Shown one piece after another: positions 60,661 to 64,000 of a stretch of 64,000 bases of DNA (positions are counted from its first letter, which is position 1; the number at the start of each line of letters is the position of its first letter). The stretch comes from Pelomonas nitida. GTDB taxonomy: Bacteria; Pseudomonadota; Gammaproteobacteria; Burkholderiales; Burkholderiaceae_C. The DNA lies in the NCBI RefSeq assembly GCF_043555975.1, contig NZ_JBIGIA010000006.1, positions 186,001-250,000 on the forward strand. The letters are read 5' to 3'. Made by a program: the position numbers and the translations under genes. Below the pieces are notes generated by a model that did no database searches, was not told where the DNA came from, and saw only the letters and a list, made by a program, of their open reading frames with translations.

Positions 60661-62000
60661 GCCGAACGACTGCGCGAACGCTTGGGCGCGGCGGTCTTGA
60701 CCGGCGCCTTTGCCGCCGCCTTGACGGGTGCGGCCTTGGCCGTCTGCTTCAGCGGCGCGGCCTCGTACTTGGCGATGAAGTCGCGCACCTCGGGGTAGAC
60801 GTTGTCGCGCCAGCGGCGGCCCGAGAAGATGCCGTAGTGGCCGGCGCCCTTGGCGTCGTAGTGAAGCTGGTGCTGCCTGGGGACGCCCGAGCACAGGTCG
60901 TGCGCGGCGCGCGTCTGGCCGGCACCGGAGATGTCGTCGAGTTCGCCTTCGACGGTCAGCAGCGCGGTGGTGCTGATGTCCTGCGGTCGCACCAGCGCGC
61001 CGTCGACCTGCCAGGTGCCGTTGACGAGGGCGAAGTCCTGGAACACGGTCTTGATGGTGTCCAGGTAGTACTCGGCCGGCATGTCCAGCACGGCGTTGTA
61101 TTCGTCGTAGAACTTGCGGTGGGCCTCGGCGCTGTCGTCATCGCCGCGCACGAGGTCCAGGAAGTAGTCGTAGTGCGAGGAGAGGTGGCGGTCCGGGTTC
61201 ATCGCGACGAAGCCGGTGTGCTGCAGAAAGCCGGGGTACACGGCGCGGCCGGCACCTGGGAAGTTGGTCGGCACGCGGTAGATGACGTTGGCCTCGAACC
61301 AGCCGAAGCTGCGGTTCATGGCGAGGTTGTTGACCGCCGTCGGGCTCTTGCGGGCGTCGATGGGGCCACCCATCATCGTCATGCTGCGCGGTGTCGGCTC
61401 GCCGGCCGACGCCATCAGCGAAATGGCCGCCAGCACGGGCACGGTGGGCTGGCAGACGGAGATGACGTGGCTGTCCGCGCCGCCCACGAGCCGGATGAAC
61501 TCCTGAACGTAGCGGATGTAGTCATCCAGATGGAAGGCCCCCACTTCCAGCGGCACCATGCGTGCGTCAGTCCAGTCGGTGATGTAGACCTTGTGGTCCT
61601 TCAGCAGTTGCTTGACCGTGTCGCGCAGCAGCGTGCTGTGGTGGCCGGACAGCGGCGCGACGACCAGCACCGTCGGCTGGTCCTTCATCTTGGCCAGCAC
61701 CGCCGGGTCGTCGGTGTAGCGCTTGAAGCGCAGCAGCCGGCAGAACGGCTTTTCCAGTGCGACGAGTTCCTGCACGGCCACATCAACGCCGTCGACCTCG
61801 ACGGACTTGATGTTGAACTCGGGCTTTTCGTAGTCCTTGGCCAGCCGGTGCATCAGGTCCAGCCCGGCCGACAGGCGCTGCGACATCGGCGTGTGCGCGA
61901 ACGGCGACAGCGGGTGGCTGTAGAGCTTGGCCGACGCGGCCGCGAACTCGGAAAAAGGACTGAGCAGGGCGCGCTGGGTTTCGAAGAGCTGATACAGCAT
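60657..62000 (-). CDS. phaZ: Intracellular polyhydroxyalkanoate depolymerase
   Basis: The protein has 447 residues from ATG 62000 (MLYQLFETQRALLSP), the typical PhaZ1 start. The alpha/beta hydrolase has a Cys nucleophile in HVISVCQPTVPVLA, as in Cupriavidus PhaZ1, and Lys/Ala-rich tail. It mobilises stored PHB granules. The acyl-CoA products link it loosely with the propionyl-CoA operon upstream in the window. Confidence 0.92.
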   Translation of the reverse strand: MLYQLFETQRALLSPFSEFAAASAKLYSHPLSPFAHTPMSQRLSAGLDLMHRLAKDYEKPEFNIKSVEVDGVDVAVQELVALEKPFCRLLRFKRYTDDPAVLAKMKDQPTVLVVAPLSGHHSTLLRDTVKQLLKDHKVYITDWTDARMVPLEVGAFHLDDYIRYVQEFIRLVGGADSHVISVCQPTVPVLAAISLMASAGEPTPRSMTMMGGPIDARKSPTAVNNLAMNRSFGWFEANVIYRVPTNFPGAGRAVYPGFLQHTGFVAMNPDRHLSSHYDYFLDLVRGDDDSAEAHRKFYDEYNAVLDMPAEYYLDTIKTVFQDFALVNGTWQVDGALVRPQDISTTALLTVEGELDDISGAGQTRAAHDLCSGVPRQHQLHYDAKGAGHYGIFSGRRWRDNVYPEVRDFIAKYEAAPLKQTAKAAPVKAAAKAPVKTAAPKRSRSRSA

Positions 62001-62134
62001 GGCCGGCCTTGGCAAGGGTCAGGGGAACCCGATGGTGCCAGAAATCGCTTGCAGATTTGTGCGCTGCAGCAATGGGATCGGCGGCCGGGCCGCCGATCCG
62101 TCGCCCATCGGGGCTGGTGCTGGGCTGCTGGCGT

Positions 62135-63325
62135 TCAGCTCTTCATGACGGCCGCCATGGCCGCGGCGACCGTCGGGAGGTTGCCTTCATTGAGCGCGGC
62201 CACGCAGATGCGGCCGGAGTCGACGCCGTACACGCCGAACTCGTCGCGCAGCCGCTGCATCTGCGCCGCAGCGAGACCGGAGTAGCTGAACATGCCCAGC
62301 TGCTCGGTGACGAAGCTCAGATCCTGCGTGACGCCGGCCGCCTTCAGCGCCGCCACCAGCGCGCCGCGCATGGCCTTGATGCGGGTGCGCATGCCGGCGA
62401 GCTCTTCCTCCCACAGCGCGCGCAGCTTGTCGTCCGACAGCACCTGGGCCACGACCTGGGCGCCGTGCGTCGGCGGGTTGGAGTAGTTCGTGCGGATCAT
62501 GATCTTCAGCTGCGACAGCACGCGGGTGGCTTCCTCGTCGCTGCTGCACACCACGCTGAGCGCGCCGACACGCTCGCCATACAGCGAGAAGCTCTTGGAG
62601 AAGCTGGTCGACACGAAGAATCCGATGCCGGCGGCCAGGAACTGGCGCACCGCCTCGCCGTCTTCCTTCAGGCCGAAGCCAAAGCCCTGGTAGGCCATGT
62701 CGAGGAAGGGCGTCAGGCCCTTGGCCTTGACCACGGCGACCACTTCGGCCCACTGGGCGGCAGTGATGTCGTAGCCGGTCGGGTTGTGGCAGCAGGCGTG
62801 CAGCACGACGACCGTGCCGCTAGGTGCGGCGTTCAGGGCGGCCAGCATGCCGGCGAAGTTCACGCCCTTGTTGGCGGCGTCGTAGTAGTGGTAGGTTTCG
62901 ACCTTGAAGCCGGCCTGCGTGAACAGCGCGCGGTGGTTCTCCCAGCTCGGGTCCGAGATGAGGACCTTGGCGCTGCCGTTGAGCTGCTTGAGGAAGTCCG
63001 CGCCGATCTTCAGCGCGCCGGTGCCGCCCAGGGCCTGCACGGTGGCGACGTCCTTGCGTTCGGCGCCGAAGACGAGCTTTTGCACCGCCTTGTCGTAGGC
63101 GGCGATGCCGTCGATGGGCAGATAGCCGCGCGGCTTGGGGGCGGCGGCCATGGCGGCCTCGGCTTCACGCACGCACTTCAGCAGCGGCAGCTTGCCGGCC
63201 TCGTCGTAGTAGACGCCGACGCCGAGGTTGACCTTGCCCGGGCGGGTGTCGGCGTTGAACTGCTCGTTCAGGCCGAGGATGGGGTCACGGGGAGCCAGGG
63301 CGACGTCGGCGAACAAAGAAGACAT
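62135..63325 (-). CDS. tyrB: Aromatic/aspartate aminotransferase
   Basis: The 396-residue class I PLP aminotransferase has the lysine in STSFSKSFSLYGERVG and HACCHNPTGYDIT near the pyridine ring. The N terminus SLFADVALAPRDPILGLNE and total length match the TyrB/AspC family; which amino acid it prefers cannot be told. Divergent from uvrB. Confidence 0.9.
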   Translation of the reverse strand: MSSLFADVALAPRDPILGLNEQFNADTRPGKVNLGVGVYYDEAGKLPLLKCVREAEAAMAAAPKPRGYLPIDGIAAYDKAVQKLVFGAERKDVATVQALGGTGALKIGADFLKQLNGSAKVLISDPSWENHRALFTQAGFKVETYHYYDAANKGVNFAGMLAALNAAPSGTVVVLHACCHNPTGYDITAAQWAEVVAVVKAKGLTPFLDMAYQGFGFGLKEDGEAVRQFLAAGIGFFVSTSFSKSFSLYGERVGALSVVCSSDEEATRVLSQLKIMIRTNYSNPPTHGAQVVAQVLSDDKLRALWEEELAGMRTRIKAMRGALVAALKAAGVTQDLSFVTEQLGMFSYSGLAAAQMQRLRDEFGVYGVDSGRICVAALNEGNLPTVAAAMAAVMKS

Positions 63326-63438
63326 GGAGGTTCCTGAAAAGGCGTTGTCAGCAGGGGAGGGTTGAAGAATCAGGGTCTGCGCTAACCTGCCTGATTCCGC
63401 AGCGCTGCGATTTTGCCCGTGAACCCAGGGAATCCCCC

Positions 63439-64000
63439 ATGCAAGAAGCCTTGAACGCCATGACCGTCTCCTCGGGAGACACCGAGGAGCGCAAGGGCGA
63501 ATTCGTCAGCTTCGAAGGCTCCCCGTTTCAGCTGTTCCAGCCTTTCCCGCCGGCGGGGGATCAGCCCACGGCCATCGGCCAGCTGGTAGACGGCATCAAC
63601 GACGGATTGAGCTACCAGACACTCCTGGGCGTGACCGGCTCGGGCAAGACCTTCACGATGGCCAACGTCATCGCCCGGCTGGGCCGGCCGGCCATCATCT
63701 TTGCGCCCAACAAGACGCTCGCCGCGCAGCTCTACAGCGAGTTCCGGGATTTCTTTCCGAACAACGCGGTCGAGTACTTCGTCAGCTACTACGACTACTA
63801 CCAGCCCGAGGCCTATGTGCCGCAGCGCGACCTCTTCATCGAGAAGGACAGTGCGATCAATGAGCACATCGAGCAACTGCGGCTGTCCTGCACGAAGAGC
63901 CTGCTCGAGCGGCGCGACGTCGTGATCGTCGCGTCCGTCTCGGCCATCTACGGCATCGGCTCGCCGGCGGACTACCACCAGATGGTCATGACGCTGCGCG
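63439..64000 (+). CDS. uvrB: Excinuclease ABC subunit B (5' part, runs off right edge)
   Basis: The first 187 codons are present. Walker A GVTGSGKTFTMANV and the beta-hairpin YYDYYQPEAYVPQRD identify UvrB, the damage-verifying helicase of nucleotide-excision repair. Starts at ATG 63439 or 63460 are both possible; the ~20 residues before FEGSPFQLFQPFPPAGDQP are non-conserved. No clear LexA box in the 113-bp upstream gap. Confidence 0.95.
   Translation, partial: MQEALNAMTVSSGDTEERKGEFVSFEGSPFQLFQPFPPAGDQPTAIGQLVDGINDGLSYQTLLGVTGSGKTFTMANVIARLGRPAIIFAPNKTLAAQLYSEFRDFFPNNAVEYFVSYYDYYQPEAYVPQRDLFIEKDSAINEHIEQLRLSCTKSLLERRDVVIVASVSAIYGIGSPADYHQMVMTLR

Overview
The window is GC-rich DNA from a betaproteobacterium, most likely of the order Burkholderiales (Roseateles/Rubrivivax/Leptothrix-like). 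The evidence is the syntenic block leuCDB-asd-fimV-truA-trpFBA-accD-folC-SPOR-cvpA-purF, a standalone RsxB, an intracellular PHA depolymerase and abundant hairpin-type intergenic repeats. No phage, IS element or CRISPR array was seen. Assignments come from reading motifs and gene order; no database search was run.

Layout. (1) 1-12640, minus strand: two tandem paralogous giant genes. Each encodes a long uninterrupted array of an octapeptide (consensus A-L-S/T-T-D-Q-I/V-x) followed by the same EF-hand-rich C-terminal module. The upstream gene has 311 octads and the downstream one 154; the downstream gene runs off the left edge. (2) 13018-26639: a GntR/FCD regulator divergent from a propionyl-CoA/methylmalonyl-CoA operon: mutase, MeaB chaperone, VOC protein, PccB, four unrelated genes, PccA, FAD monooxygenase, second VOC protein. 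An AT-rich 16-bp palindrome in the divergent gap is the likely operator. (3) 26644-30817: a VWA lipoprotein, a secreted zinc phospholipase C/P1 nuclease-like protein and a LysR regulator. (4) 30930-48846: leucine, aspartate-semialdehyde, FimV, TruA, tryptophan, fatty-acid, folate and purine genes, then gltX. (5) 48939-49716: six tRNA genes arranged as two copies of Ala-Glu-Asp. (6) 49787-64000: a small secreted protein, TRAP transporter QM subunits, rpsU, a degenerate GGDEF protein, an M48 peptidase, zapA/zapB-like, nth, rsxB, phaZ, an aminotransferase and the start of uvrB.

How the genes work together. Propionyl-CoA is carboxylated by PccA/PccB, probably epimerised by one of the VOC proteins, and isomerised to succinyl-CoA by the B12 mutase that MeaB protects. 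The LysR gene is cotranscribed with, or just upstream of, leuCDB.

The most unusual things are the octapeptide-repeat giants with their 17-octad (408-bp) higher-order repeat, and the structured elements that fill spacers inside operons. One family occurs three times with a stem whose variable base pairs are all compensated. A second occurs twice immediately before leuC and trpF. A third has tandemly triplicated the start of pccA. Most long intra-operon spacers carry a small reading frame ending on or next to the following start codon, which suggests translational coupling, though part of this is expected by chance.
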